From contig OV050033.1 in assembly GCA_920105625.2 (NCBI GenBank), positions 3,266,001 through 3,330,000 on the forward strand: a stretch of 64,000 nucleotides of DNA, written 5' to 3'. The position numbers were made by a program, and so were the translations under genes. This document shows, one piece after another, positions 36,927 through 48,300 of the stretch. A model generated the notes under the pieces. The model saw only the letters and a list, made by a program, of their open reading frames with translations, was not told the origin of the DNA and made no database searches. How positions within the stretch are numbered: the stretch's first letter is position 1; the number at the start of each line of letters is the position of its first letter. The stretch is from Clusia tigrina. Taxonomy: Eukaryota > Arthropoda > Insecta > Diptera > Clusiidae.

Positions 36927-36938
36927 CTAAGAGTAATT

Positions 36939-37135
36939 CTAGGCTCACCTTTCTTCACTTCCTTTACCGAACTATCTTCCATCAACATCAAGGACATAGC
37001 CAGGTTCATTTCGGAATCACTGTGGCTCCCAAAATTCTAGACGGGGGCGTCGCGTCGTCTTAGTGTGGTACCACAACGAGCCATTCTATGTGCTTAAGTG
37101 TGCTTTTTGCGACAAAGGCTACCACTCCTACCTAC
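36939..37135 (+). mobile_element. 5'-truncated non-LTR retrotransposon tail, second lineage
   Basis: A 197-bp insertion flanked by a perfect 12-bp target duplication, CTAAGAGTAATT, at 36927-36938 and 37136-37147. Its plus-strand frame reads LGSPFFTSFTELSSINIKDI then ARFISESLWLPKF and stops at 37038. This is the characteristic C-terminus after the zinc knuckle of jockey/I-group polyproteins (LGSPF...LS...I..FI). The trailer GTGGTACCACAACGAGCCAT and the CCTAC-type end fit the 3' ends of that group, which can lack poly(A). It does not resemble the 54.7-kb family. Confidence 0.78.
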
Positions 37136-37147
37136 CTAAGAGTAATT

Positions 37148-37582
37148 ACAGCAATCCCACCCACCTAAAGAATATAGTCGGATATTAGACAGATTCCACT
37201 GCCTTATTTCTGTGGACATCATTACTCTGTGTGTGGGGTTGCAAACGGATTAATTAGAGTTCTCTTTAAACACCTCACAGCCAACACCTTCAGCAGCAGC
37301 CTTCTCCTCCTCTTCATAGTTTCTGCCCGCGGATTATTTGGATCCGCGCTGTTATTTTGCACTTCGAGCGACCATGTTGGATTATCCTGTCCGACTGGTG
37401 TCTCCGTTGCGACTGATTCCATATGCAAAATTAAAATGCATCTCTCCGCAAGCGGTAGCAAAGCGGAGGAACGGCAAATCCAGATTCTGTTATTCCCATT
37501 TCCATTTCCACTGAGCTCCATGAGTGCCGAGCAACACGACGACCAACACGAGTGCCTGCACGGGTGTGTGTATGTGGCTGTT
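37148..37582. other. No supportable gene
   Basis: Complementary frames at 37222-37521 (minus) and 37229-37636 (plus) have no recognisable motif or splice context. The right end merges into GTT repeats. Confidence 0.4.
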
Positions 37583-37912
37583 CTTGTTGTTGTTGTTATT
37601 ATTCATGTTGTTGTTGTTGTGGCTGCACATTTGTGAACATGTGTATACACATGTATCTGCTAAACTGCTTGTAAGCCGTGCTTCTCGCTGTTGTTGTTGT
37701 TCTTGTTGTTGTTATTGCTGTGCATTTCATTTCATTTATCGTATTTTGTTGCTGGTGTGTTTTTGTTGCTTTTGCCTGGGCAGGCGGAGTTTTAACGCAT
37801 TTGACGTACAAGTTTAACTCTAATCCACTGAAGCTCGAATCTATTTGTTGCTTCTGTTGCTGTGGCTCTGGTTGTGGTTATTGCTGCTGTTGTTGTTGTT
37901 GTTGTCGCTGTA

Positions 37913-37945
<33 letters not shown>
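37583..37945. repeat. GTT trinucleotide runs and a TG microsatellite
   Basis: Interrupted GTT/GCT runs at 37583-37622, 37691-37720 and 37845-37908, then a TG run of about 15 units ending near 37945. Cys- and Val-rich frames here are repeat translation. Confidence 0.85.
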
Positions 37946-37948
<3 letters not shown>

Positions 37949-40900
37949 TATGGAAATATGCTAATTGGAATTCATAAAAAACAAATAAAATGAGTGTTTT
38001 ACTTGTTTAACATGAGAGCAAAGCAGCTACTAAGTTGCTCAGCTGAGCGAGGTGGGCAGGGACTTATACGGTCTGCGATTCTGCTCTACAAAATGGAGGC
38101 ATCTGATTTAAGATGAAGTCCGCAGTCCACTCGTAATTGGACCTTTGTTGTAGTAGCATTCAAAGGAATATTTGCCAGTTAGAAATTTGTGCACTTCAAT
38201 GAGGAAAGTAATAGAAGCGTGTGCTGAGTTGCCTCAGTATTGTTTTGTCCTATATGCGTACGATTTCTCATGCACATGCTAAAACTATTCTATGGACGAT
38301 CGATATAATTACTTAAAAGTGGATTTATTGACCCAATTCTCTTACCAGAAAAATCATATTAAATAGTCACTTAATTTTTGTACAAACTTTCAACTATGCA
38401 AATGATTTGGCAGCTACTCTACTACTTTCAGTTTCTGCAAATATGAACCCAAGATCATCTTCCAACCGTATCGGATATTTCTGAATAAAAAGTGTCAATT
38501 CGATGGTGAAAAATTTAACTGTGATTATGTCCTCATGCGACCCTCTTTTGCAGCCCTTGTTGGAGTATTTCGTATCAATTCGTTTGTGAATAATTGTACT
38601 GTGAATGTGTCCTCATACAAACTTTTTATGAACTCCTTGTTGAAGTATTTCTTTTAATCTACAAATCATGTTTTTGTCTCTTCCATTAGAATAATTCAAA
38701 CAAAATTCAGATATACTAAAACGAGATCATTTCAATTCCGAGGTTCAGTTCAAGTTCAGTTTCAAATAAGGATTCACTGCAAAACTCGTGTATTAGTGAG
38801 TTCCAGTTCACTTAAGGGTTTCCCCCCAAACAACCAAAACAGTGCTTTCGAATAGAACGGTGCTTTGTTAGTGCACATTTAAAAGCTATTTTCTGTCTTA
38901 TTTCATTTGTTGGAACTTTTTAATAAAAAATTTTTCAAACACAGCTGCGAGATTTTCCCTCCCATTCCTATGATACCCTCCATTGCGGTTGTTGGAAGTC
39001 GACGTCCAGTGATTATTTATGCCCTACCATATGTATACATTACGCGTTAGCAATGACAAATTGTGAAATTATGCAACAACAACAACAAGAACGATTTCAG
39101 CCGCTGGCATTGTTAGAGAAGAAAGCATTCAAAACATTCAATTATCCGATCGTGCTTCAATGTGATTACAGAAACACGCGGAATCCTTCTTTTCCGCAAA
39201 TGAACAACTAACAACAACACCAAAACCAACAAGAGCAACAACAACAACAGCGACAGCGAAAAGGCAGTGAATGAGAAATTTACATTTGAACCACCTTCAC
39301 TTGGCAGCTCCACCGCGATACCAAAGAAAAATTCAAATCACACACGCATGCGTTTTTGACAGAAGAATAAAGCGCGAGAATGCCCCGCTTCGTGCGCGCA
39401 TGCGCATTGCTCATTGTACTTGCCACTTAAATGAAGCCCTAATTTAATTACATTGCCGAGCAAGCGGCACCCCACTGCGCCATCCAGCCAAGAAGCCGAA
39501 AGAAAGCAAATGAGGAGCTGCCGCCTGTGTGAGAGTGTGTGAGTGTCTGTGACTGTTGCCAGCAATTGTTGCCATGCCGTTTTCTGTGGTAGCGTTCAGC
39601 GCCGTTGCTGCAACATTTGCAACAAGCGCTCATAAATCAATTTAAAAATGGCCCAAAGGCGCATGAGTACTGCTTTCGCTATTGCCAGCGCCTTCCTTAT
39701 TGTTGTTCCTGTTGTTGGTGTAACCACTGTTCCTATCTAGTGAACCTTTGTCCGCAATTGCGCGGTAGGATTTTTCGACTGAGCCCACTGCGTCTGTCCG
39801 TCTATTCGTGTGTCTGGAGCGAGGGTATTTATAATTTCTGTTACAGTAAAAAATTTCGTTCTTTTAATTGCAATTATTTTTGCTTTCGTATTATCTTGAA
39901 CCGTATTTGCCGTGTGATTAATTGGCGGCGTCACGCCCACACGCCTTGTAAGCTAATTAATAAAATATTCCTTTTCTAATAGTGCGGAGGCGCTATTAAC
40001 GTAAACGTTCCCTATGAATATGCACCCTCTTTGTTACCAGTGGCGGATTTAGGTACACTTTTCACCGTCAACGGAATCAGAGGCAGAAAATTACACTGAC
40101 ATTATCCGACGATGAATCTGAAGTTATTGCAGAGAAACATATTAAGTCATTCTATAAAGCTTCATTCAGATCCAAAAAATATCTGTCATTCTAAGGGGAC
40201 ACTTACTCAGCCAAGTGGGGAAAAATGCTAGTGAGTGCTCAATAAGAGGTCAAATTGTTAGGAACAACTTGCCTTTAAAATTCTTAATAACTGTCTGTAA
40301 AGCTGGGTAGAAAGTCCATCTTCACTAGTAAATTCATTCCATGCACAATCCGAGCCAGCAATCTCATCTATTCATACTAATTACGAAGCAGATTCCATTT
40401 ACTTAATCACTTTTCTATAAACTGAGCAATATTGCACTGGAGGTAACTCCAGCCGGGAGAGATCTTTTTGTGAACACCAAAGATGAAATATTCAGTATAA
40501 ATCCGCGTGCATATCTGAGTGCGAACCTAAAGAAAAGCACGAAGAGTTGACTGATGTGGACGTGTGGACAAGATGAGATGCCTGACATATATAGTCTGTT
40601 CACCGCAGAACCGAGGGACAGCCCCACCCAAGTCAGTACGAGTATAGCAAAGAAGTGCCTCCTCAATCCATATATCCAACCATCTTGGGGGCATATCGAG
40701 TAATTTTGCTGCCGTTTCCGTTCCTGTTCAAATGTGTAGACGCCTTAATTAAATTAAGTCATTGAAACCGTCAATGAAACGCATCGTCTTGGAAGTACTC
40801 GTAGTTCATATACGCAGAGCTCCCGAATGAATCGCGAGAAACAAAGAAACTAGCCAGTGAACCATCCAGAGATTCAGGAAATATGACCAAGTTTATACTG

Positions 40901-41586
40901 TGGAGGAAAGGATAAAATTCCAAGTGAATAATATATGAGAAAAAGGCCAGGAACTAAGAAGAGTGATCTAATTAAGCCGAGAACTTTCAGGTGATACTCG
41001 TATCTTCGGCGGAATTCTACAAAGTGAGGCTCTCTTAAAGTACCTTGAGGCTTGAATTGAGCTGGCTTTGCGCTTCTAGGTATGCCACCGCTTCAACCTT
41101 CGTCTTAAATTGATCTCCTTTATAAAGCCTGTCCTATTTGATTCTACTCACAAGCCTTTCTACCTGATCCAAGTATATTCATGCTCAGTCATTGCCGACT
41201 CAAAGTCTCTGAGTTCCAGAACTGACGCAAAATACTCGTCCAAAATATTTATGTACAGAATTTAAATAGACAAACATCCATTTGCTTGGCAGCTGAGACA
41301 CAGTCGTCCACAACTTGCCCTAGCAGCGGGAGGGAGCGTCCTCTGTCGAATTCCTCCCCAGATATTCAGATTTCCATGGGCAGAATTGTTGCCAGACACA
41401 ATTTCGCCTTTCTTGTAGACCAGCAATGACTGCAATTGGAGCATTGGAAAAACGTGCGACCACGTTAACGCATGAATAGAAAGAAAAACGTAGCAATGAG
41501 CAAAATACGTCACCAATTGCACCAAATGGATGTGCACTAGAGAACAATCGTCGGCGAGTATGTGCACCAGTGAATGCCTTTAAGAG
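37946..41586. other. No supportable gene
   Basis: AT-rich unique sequence. A diverged two-copy repeat of about 80 bp is visible at 38505-38655 (each copy contains gtgaa and a tgtcctcat stretch, then ccttgttg.agtatttc). An opa-type CAA run lies at 39205-39252. Confidence 0.5.
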
Positions 41587-42128
41587 TCAGACCACTTCGG
41601 CTGCGTTTGGGGCCGACGGCGAGTGGCAACAGTTTCTGCATTGCATCACGACAATAATCGCACAATTATAATAATAATAATCACAAAGAATCCGTTTCAA
41701 TGCCGCCATTGCTGACCATATTAATACAAAACGATAAACGCGCCACAACTGGTTCCATGGATGAGGACGCATCGTCGCTTCGCGTAGTTCCCTGCCCGCC
41801 TCTGTGTCCCTCGCCTCTCGCTGATGCTTGGTGAATTTCATCCACGCTTTCCCGCTTCCGCTGCTGCTCCTTCTGGACAGTTGCATTGAGACTGCGGCGT
41901 AGTTGGACATCTTTGAAACAAACAAAAAATGAAAAGAATTATTCCGTTTACAAAGCAAATAGAACTGAAAAAACATGCGAATTGGAGTGGTGCGGCGGGT
42001 TTTTGTTGTGATGTGCCGCTACTGCCGCAGTGATTATTGTTGTTGCTATTGTTGTTGCTGTTGTTGGCTGAAGGCGAGATTAACGCTCCTCGATCCTCCA
42101 CGATTAGCTTATTTTCATTTGATGACAA
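41587..42128 (-). CDS. Possible coding exon(s), function unknown
   Basis: On the minus strand a frame from 42128 reads SSNENKLIVEDRGALISPSA, then an Asn-rich run, then QQKPAAPLQF, which looks protein-like. It lacks an in-frame ATG (TTG at its apparent start), so it would have to be internal. About 150 nt later, TTTGTTTCAAAG is a possible acceptor, after which one frame reads QLRRSLNATVQKEQQRKRES then VDEIHQ, also protein-like. A 41-nt intron between them would be very short for a fly. No family is recognised and no clear downstream donor was found. Confidence 0.2.
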
Positions 42129-42528
42129 TTGCCGAGTAATTGCTGCTGCATAACAATTTCTGGCTTAGCTTGATTGATGGGATGTGTTCGCTTTTTACTC
42201 GTACCAACCGCGCATAATCCGCCAAGATCCGTTTATGGTAGGTTCTTCGTCTTGTTCGTTGCAGCCCCAGTGTTCCAGTTGCTTCTGCAATTGCAATGGA
42301 GCAGCAGAGAAATGTGTTAAAATAAGTGAACTTGAATTTTGAGGGATTTGTTTAGTCTAAGATTAGTTAATATGGGAGGAGAAGCGTTTGATTTTTAGTC
42401 CTCAGCTTTGATTCAGTAGCTATAAATTCAATTTCAGGGGAGGTGAAGTAAACCAACCTTAGCTTAGTACCAAATGATTGGCAATTTCAAGAATTTCCTA
42501 CCAGCCTCAGTCTGACCTTGGCTCTTAA
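42129..42528. other. No supportable gene
   Basis: Unique sequence between the possible exon and the 43-bp array. Confidence 0.45.
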
Positions 42529-42898
42529 ATTCTTTCTGCCTGTCTTCGTGTTCCTAGAGAGCATCAACAAATCCTTTCTGCATGTCTTCGTGATCCAATA
42601 GAACACTCAACAATTTCTTTCTGGAAGTCTCATTCTTCCAATTGGACAGTCGACCAATTCTTTATGCAAGTCTCCGTTTTACAATTGAACACTCAACAAT
42701 TTCTTTCTACAAATGTCCTTCTTCCAATTGAACATTCAACAAATCCTTTTTGCATGTATTCTTGTTCAAATTGAACAGTCAACAAATTATTTCTGATGGT
42801 CTGCTTGTTCCAACAGAACACTCAACCAATTCTTTCTGTTTCATTTTTCCAATTGGACAATCAACAATTTCTACGGTCTGCTTATTCTAATAGAAACG
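42529..42898. repeat. 43-bp minisatellite
   Basis: Six full units of exactly 43 bp (starts at 42565, 42608, 42651, 42694, 42737 and 42780), then a 39-bp unit and a partial one, with another partial unit in front. Each has the pattern CAACAATTTC-TTTCTGCAAG and ends near CCAATTGAACACT. Units differ at several positions but keep the period, so the array is old and little gene-converted. Confidence 0.9.
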
Positions 42899-44311
42899 AT
42901 CTCGCCAATGTGTAACTTCAGCCTTGATATAGATCTATAGATTTCTAATAATGTAGCCAAAAGACCCTTCCAGGAAGTAGATTTGAAATTTCCTCAGATT
43001 TTTGTTCTTAAAGTTCCAGTACCCGTTCAAAGACACCATCAACAATTTCCGGAGAGCCCATCCCAGCTCCTTAAAGCTTCCTACATAATCTCTGAGATCC
43101 TCCAATTATTCGGGAACCATGAGCAAACGTGACAAACAACACAGAGCATTATGAATCACTTCAAGACGCAGAACAAGCTTTTGCCAAATGAGCTCGTGTG
43201 CAAAATTGTCTTAATAAAAATTAAACTTTTACGTTGCACTTAATTTATTCAATGCGCCTCATGGCAACAATAAATAATTAAATCCCTGCCGCTCCCCTCG
43301 GTAGACAATTTCCCAACTGCCGTGCCACATGCTTCACAACTGCTTGTGGCCCACTAATGTAAAAGTCCTTATTTGGACTTGCAATAAAAACACAAAATAT
43401 AGAAATGGACAACAAGCGTTTAGCGATTTCGTCCCGCAGTTGTGAGGCATGTTGCACGCAGCGCTGAGCTGCATTCGCCGCGCTCTGACGTGTCCAAAGT
43501 CGTCACCTAAGCGGACTGCTCAGTTGCTCGGCGTGGAGCGATCGTGGGAAAATGATCGATTGCATTGTACTCGCACAATAAATGTCTGTTTTATTATAAG
43601 TCCGACGACAATTACACTTGAAATATGACAGCGACAGCGCCTGAAACTGTTACCCCACTTCAGCACAACAACAACAGCAGCAACAACAGCAACTACAACA
43701 GCAGCTACAACAACCAATCGATAGCCGCCGCTTAAGTAGCTGAGCCCGCAGGCAATAAAACGTAACTGTATCTAGGAAATGGGAAAGCACACTTGTCGTA
43801 GATGCGCCTAAAGGAGCCCCTGGGATTGTCTCCGACCGTCAGTCCACTGCTTTGTATGGCCTCTGGGTCCAAACTTAGCGCTGACATCACTAAATTTTGG
43901 TCTTACTTTCCCATAAAGAGTGCTCGCAAATTGAACTGTTCAACCCAAGGAGTAATTATGCATTAATTATGAATTTTTATAGGTACGAGCATTCATTGAG
44001 AATGTCGTAAATAATCCTGCGACTGGTTGATATATGAGGCACATCGTTCTGGATGGTACCCCGGGTTCCAGACTGAAAAGATTGTTTCGCCAGTTCATTT
44101 TTTATAACTCGTTAATTGCAATTTTTTGAAATTGTGCAAAATTCTGAATCAATTGAATTGAAATCGAAAGGAGTGTCTGAACGCTCCGGTTTCTGTAAAG
44201 TTCTGGCCAACTCTGCATCGCTGGTGCATTTTGGAACACCCAAAGTTGTTGCTGCATTCGGAAAGAAGTTTCCATTATTAATGGTCTCAATTTTTTTGTG
44301 CTCCTTTTATA
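42899..44311. other. No supportable gene; opa-type repeat at 43664-43715
   Basis: Mostly unique AT-rich DNA. 43664-43715 is an imperfect CAA/CAG run. Nothing else recognised. Confidence 0.5.
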
Positions 44312-44595
44312 CGAGTCTCATTAAAATAACAAATGTGTTGTGAACTTTTGGGAATAATGGGGCCGTGATAACCACCGCTCATTTCTGGGTCCTTGCAGGG
44401 TATTACTCAGTAAAGCCCAGTCTCCATTCAGTAAAGCCCAGTGACCACTTTTAAGTTACCGGAGTAGTGGGAGACTTTGAATGGTGACTGGGCTTTACTG
44501 AGTAATACCCTGCAAGGACCCAGAAATGAGCGGTGGTTATTCATAAACGGCCCCATTATTCCCAAAGTCTCACATTTGTTATGTTAATGAGACTG
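44312..44595. repeat. 284-bp inverted repeat (long hairpin)
   Basis: Left arm 44312-44440 and right arm 44478-44595 are reverse complements at roughly 90% identity around a loop of about 37 nt. A core of some 55 bp is perfect; it contains GCTCATTTCTGGGTCCTTGC on the left and its complement on the right. The loop carries a further short copy of AGTAAAGCCCAGT. No transposase-type terminal signature or clear target duplication was seen. It could be a foldback/MITE element, a local inverted duplication, or a hairpin-RNA source. Confidence 0.9.
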
Positions 44596-45330
44596 ATTGG
44601 TTACCTACAATTCAGTGTGAACCAAAGATTGTCCAAGGCAACCAAAAATTTACTCACAAATTCTAAGAAATTAAAGTTCCTGCAAGCTTTGTCCGCAATC
44701 TTCTGAAAGAAAGGGAGGAAATGATTAAACTGTCAGGATTATTTATTGGAAACAAGAGCCAACTACAACCTGGTAACGGTTTCACTTTCTTATTGGGGCT
44801 TCAAGAATTCGTTTCTTCGTATAATAATGTGAGCGTCCTTGGAGCCTCAAAAAATCCAGTTAATTTAGGCAATATCACCCAAGTTCTACACACCGCAGCT
44901 ATGTAGAACCTCAGGCATTGTTCATTCTAAATCTACGAGTAATCTTACAATTTCAACCTGAAGAAGAATCCAGACTTCCCGACCAGCTGTGAATTTAAGT
45001 ATTTATTTCAAACTCAACCAGGTTTCCAAAAGGAGGCTTCTCAAAATTCGAGTATCACAACAGTACCTTCGCTTTGCCAACATAAACCCAGTCTGATCTA
45101 ATTATGCACCAGGCATGGTGGGATCGTCGAATCGGTGGTCATCTGTCGTTTGCATCCACTTTGCTAATTCAGTCACTGGGGGATTTTCTGCAGTAATTTA
45201 TACGAGTCTCGCCAGTTTATGTCTGTGCTCAGATTGGCAGAGGTTAGGCACTAAAACTCGGACCAATTTGTTATCAGGTGAGGCCAGTTCAGTGACGGAG
45301 TAGCGCTCATTCCTTCCTTGATTTTCTTGG
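44596..45330. other. No supportable gene
   Basis: Unique AT-rich DNA; nothing recognised. Confidence 0.5.
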
Positions 45331-45380
45331 CTATTATTATATTATATTATATTATTCCTTACACCATAATCCCCGCTAGT
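45331..45380 (-). mobile_element. tRNA-derived SINE, copy 3 (3' tail only)
   Basis: Read on the minus strand, the sequence is CTAGCGGGGATTATGGTGTA followed by AGGAATAATA and an ATAAT-type run. It matches the conserved tail of the SINE copies at 17191-17370 and 62043-62235 (ATTATGGTGTAAG, then AATAATA). The tRNA-like head is absent, so this is a 5'-truncated or eroded copy. Confidence 0.6.
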
Positions 45381-48300
45381 TTAAAGTAGTCTGTGTCCAA
45401 ATCCATCTTCGTCATTCCAGTTATACACTTACTCGTATTTGACACTTCTTTCAGCAAATCACCATCCCATGAAACTCTGTTAATATGGAGTTTTGGTATT
45501 TGTGGTTTCGATCTGCAATTAGAAGTACTTCTATGATGATTTGTTTCACTCTCTGGGAATACCTCTTTGCACGTTTTACCCTTATTGAGGTAGTAACTTA
45601 TGAACTTCCATCCTGAAGACTTACATTTAGCATCTGTGATACAATAACTCATCGTAAAGTCGTCTGTTCCGGTAAGCAGACTTTCTTGCAAGGACTTTTT
45701 TCCATGTGAAGATAATTATTCGAATATGAGTTCCCTGATTTAGCTCCGGGTTACATTGATGATTCGTTCTTAGCTATACAAAGTAAAATATATTTGGATG
45801 CTGTATTTCGTTATCAAGAGATTGAAATTAACTTCATGCAGAAAAAGGCAAAATCACCTCCCTCTTTTAACTGAAGACTGCATTGTGGAAATGTTCAAAC
45901 TTGTTTCCAGAACTTTATCGACCTGCAAACTCATCCTGCGAATAATTCAGGTAAAAATTCATTGTTCCAGAGACCAGATTTCCTCCAGTCTCAGAGTTCA
46001 ACCTTGCTATCATGTCCAGTAAATTTTGTTATGGAGTTTTGTGTCTCGAAAATGTCCTCTTAAATTGTTTTAAAATGATAGATCCCACAAGTCCTTCACT
46101 TTGAAAGGCTAAAATTGAACTATCCAAGGTACACAAAAAGCAGTTGCTTCCAGTGAACTGTTGACTGAACAACCCTTTACGCCAACAACCCTTCTATTTT
46201 TTAGGCTTTCTGTCATATTTGCATGCGTTTTTTAGTACTTTATGTGGGGATGTTTTATTGAACGAAAAGAGCGGGCACGGCCATGAAGAAAGGGGTAAAT
46301 TTTTTATGAAACAAAATGTTGTTGTACTCAACCGCAACCTGACAACAAGATGGCGTTGCATACATTTAATTGCAGCTGCGAACTCTAATAATGCATCTTG
46401 TATCTGTCAACCGTGTATAATTACACAAGCTGACAAGTTGCTTACTGTGGAACATACCCAGCAGGAAAGTGAGGCAGGTGTAAGTACTCGCAGAGGTCTC
46501 AGTTAAGATTAGGAAAGTTTTCTCTAACTGGGGAAGAAAGTTTCCCTTTGACAGGCAGTTCTAGAATACGAGGTCTGCAATTTCCACGGCTGGGATAAAT
46601 GAGTGATATATCCGGGTCTCTTTTTTTCTGCTGGGATATATGAGTGATATGTCCGATCTGTAAAGTCAATATATCAATATTTAATGCAAGAGCGGGAAAA
46701 ACGATACAACATTTTTTCTTAGCTCTTAGGGAAGTCTCCCTTTGTATTCTACAGTACGAATTTTTCATGCTTGACTTTTCCGGCATACGAGTATCTTAGA
46801 TTAGTCTTATAACAAAGAGGGGGCATGTCAGTTGTGAACCTTCATATCAGTTGTGAACATTAATCCCGATCAGCAACACTTTCCGGATCATTTAAGCCAC
46901 AGTCGTTGGTGTTTTATTTTTTAAACTTAATCCCTTTGAAGCATTTTGCCCATAGCTGAGTACCTTCTTTTGCTTTTCGTCCCTTAAGAGGTTTGAAGGG
47001 TGTCCACATTTCCTCTGACTAGAGGAGTAACGTCGATTCATCCTTATGAAGATCTATTAATGGATAAGCACTAGAGTTCAGAGCTATTCTCATCGTCTTT
47101 TTGCTTTTCCTATTGATGTATGGACATACGATTTTCGCAGAATGGCATAGTCTTCGATTTTCCTAGCGGGTGTTTGCCCACTGTCTGCTTCATGTTGAGC
47201 ATCGTTTTGTATTTAATAAATATTTTAAATAATTCCGTAATCTGTATCTGCATCTACTGCGACATGCGTATTTGTGTTTGTATCCGCCAGCAGCAGCAGT
47301 TGGAACAGGATGCTGACGTTGCCAGCTTCAGTCGTACAAGAGTGGTAATGATTTCCAGCTCGACTCGGCGGAGCTCCACTCGCCTATCTGCTAACTGCAA
47401 TGTAAATTTCAATGCATATGTCAGGCCTAAGTATTTCTTCTGCAGAAATATCGTGGGGAAAAAACGGGCAACCTCGTGTGCATTGCTCAAACACGACGAC
47501 GCCAAATGCCTAAGCATCCTCAGGTCTCCTGCCACTGCCACTGCTGCTACCACTTGGCGTTGCTGATAATTTATGAGTCGCCTTATTAACATCATTCAGC
47601 AGTCATTCTTCGGCGCAGCACTGGCCGCCAGCTCGATCAGCATCTTGTCGCGTTTCCTTGGAAAACAGTTTAAATTAATTTTTTTTCCTCCAATGCTGTT
47701 TAGTGAGTCTTTTTATGCGTTTTCTTCTGTTTAATTTTTAAATTATTTTAATGATTTCATAATTTATCAGCTCCGGCATCTTGTTTTTCTATTCGCGCTG
47801 CAATTCTCCTGCTCGTTTGGTCATGTTTGTTTACCTTTCTCACAGATGTTTATCTCATTCGCATTCTTCGACACAACAGAAGCCGTTTTTGTGTGAAGTA
47901 GGATGCATTTTCTTCTCCTCTGATTGTTTCAAGTCTTCCTAATTAGCTTACCAACTGATCAGTGAAATGCTCGTATCTTATCTTATGGGCTGGCAAAGAT
48001 GAGTAATGCTCTCCAGCTTCTCCATTGGTATCTTTCAGATTATTGTCCACCGAATGCAGTATAGGAGTTATAATCGCAGTGCTGTGGGCTGCAAAACCAC
48101 CACGGAACCGTCTCCTTATGAATATTTCTATCTACTATTTCTATAGGAGTCCCCAGTTTAAGGTGTCAATACTCAGTTCTTCAAATCCTTTCAAATCCTT
48201 TTTTATATATGATGTGAGAAAGTTATAATGATCAGGACAATAAATAAGTTATCCAGTTTAGTGAGGTGTGAGAACCAATCAAGAGCTGAATATGTGTGCG

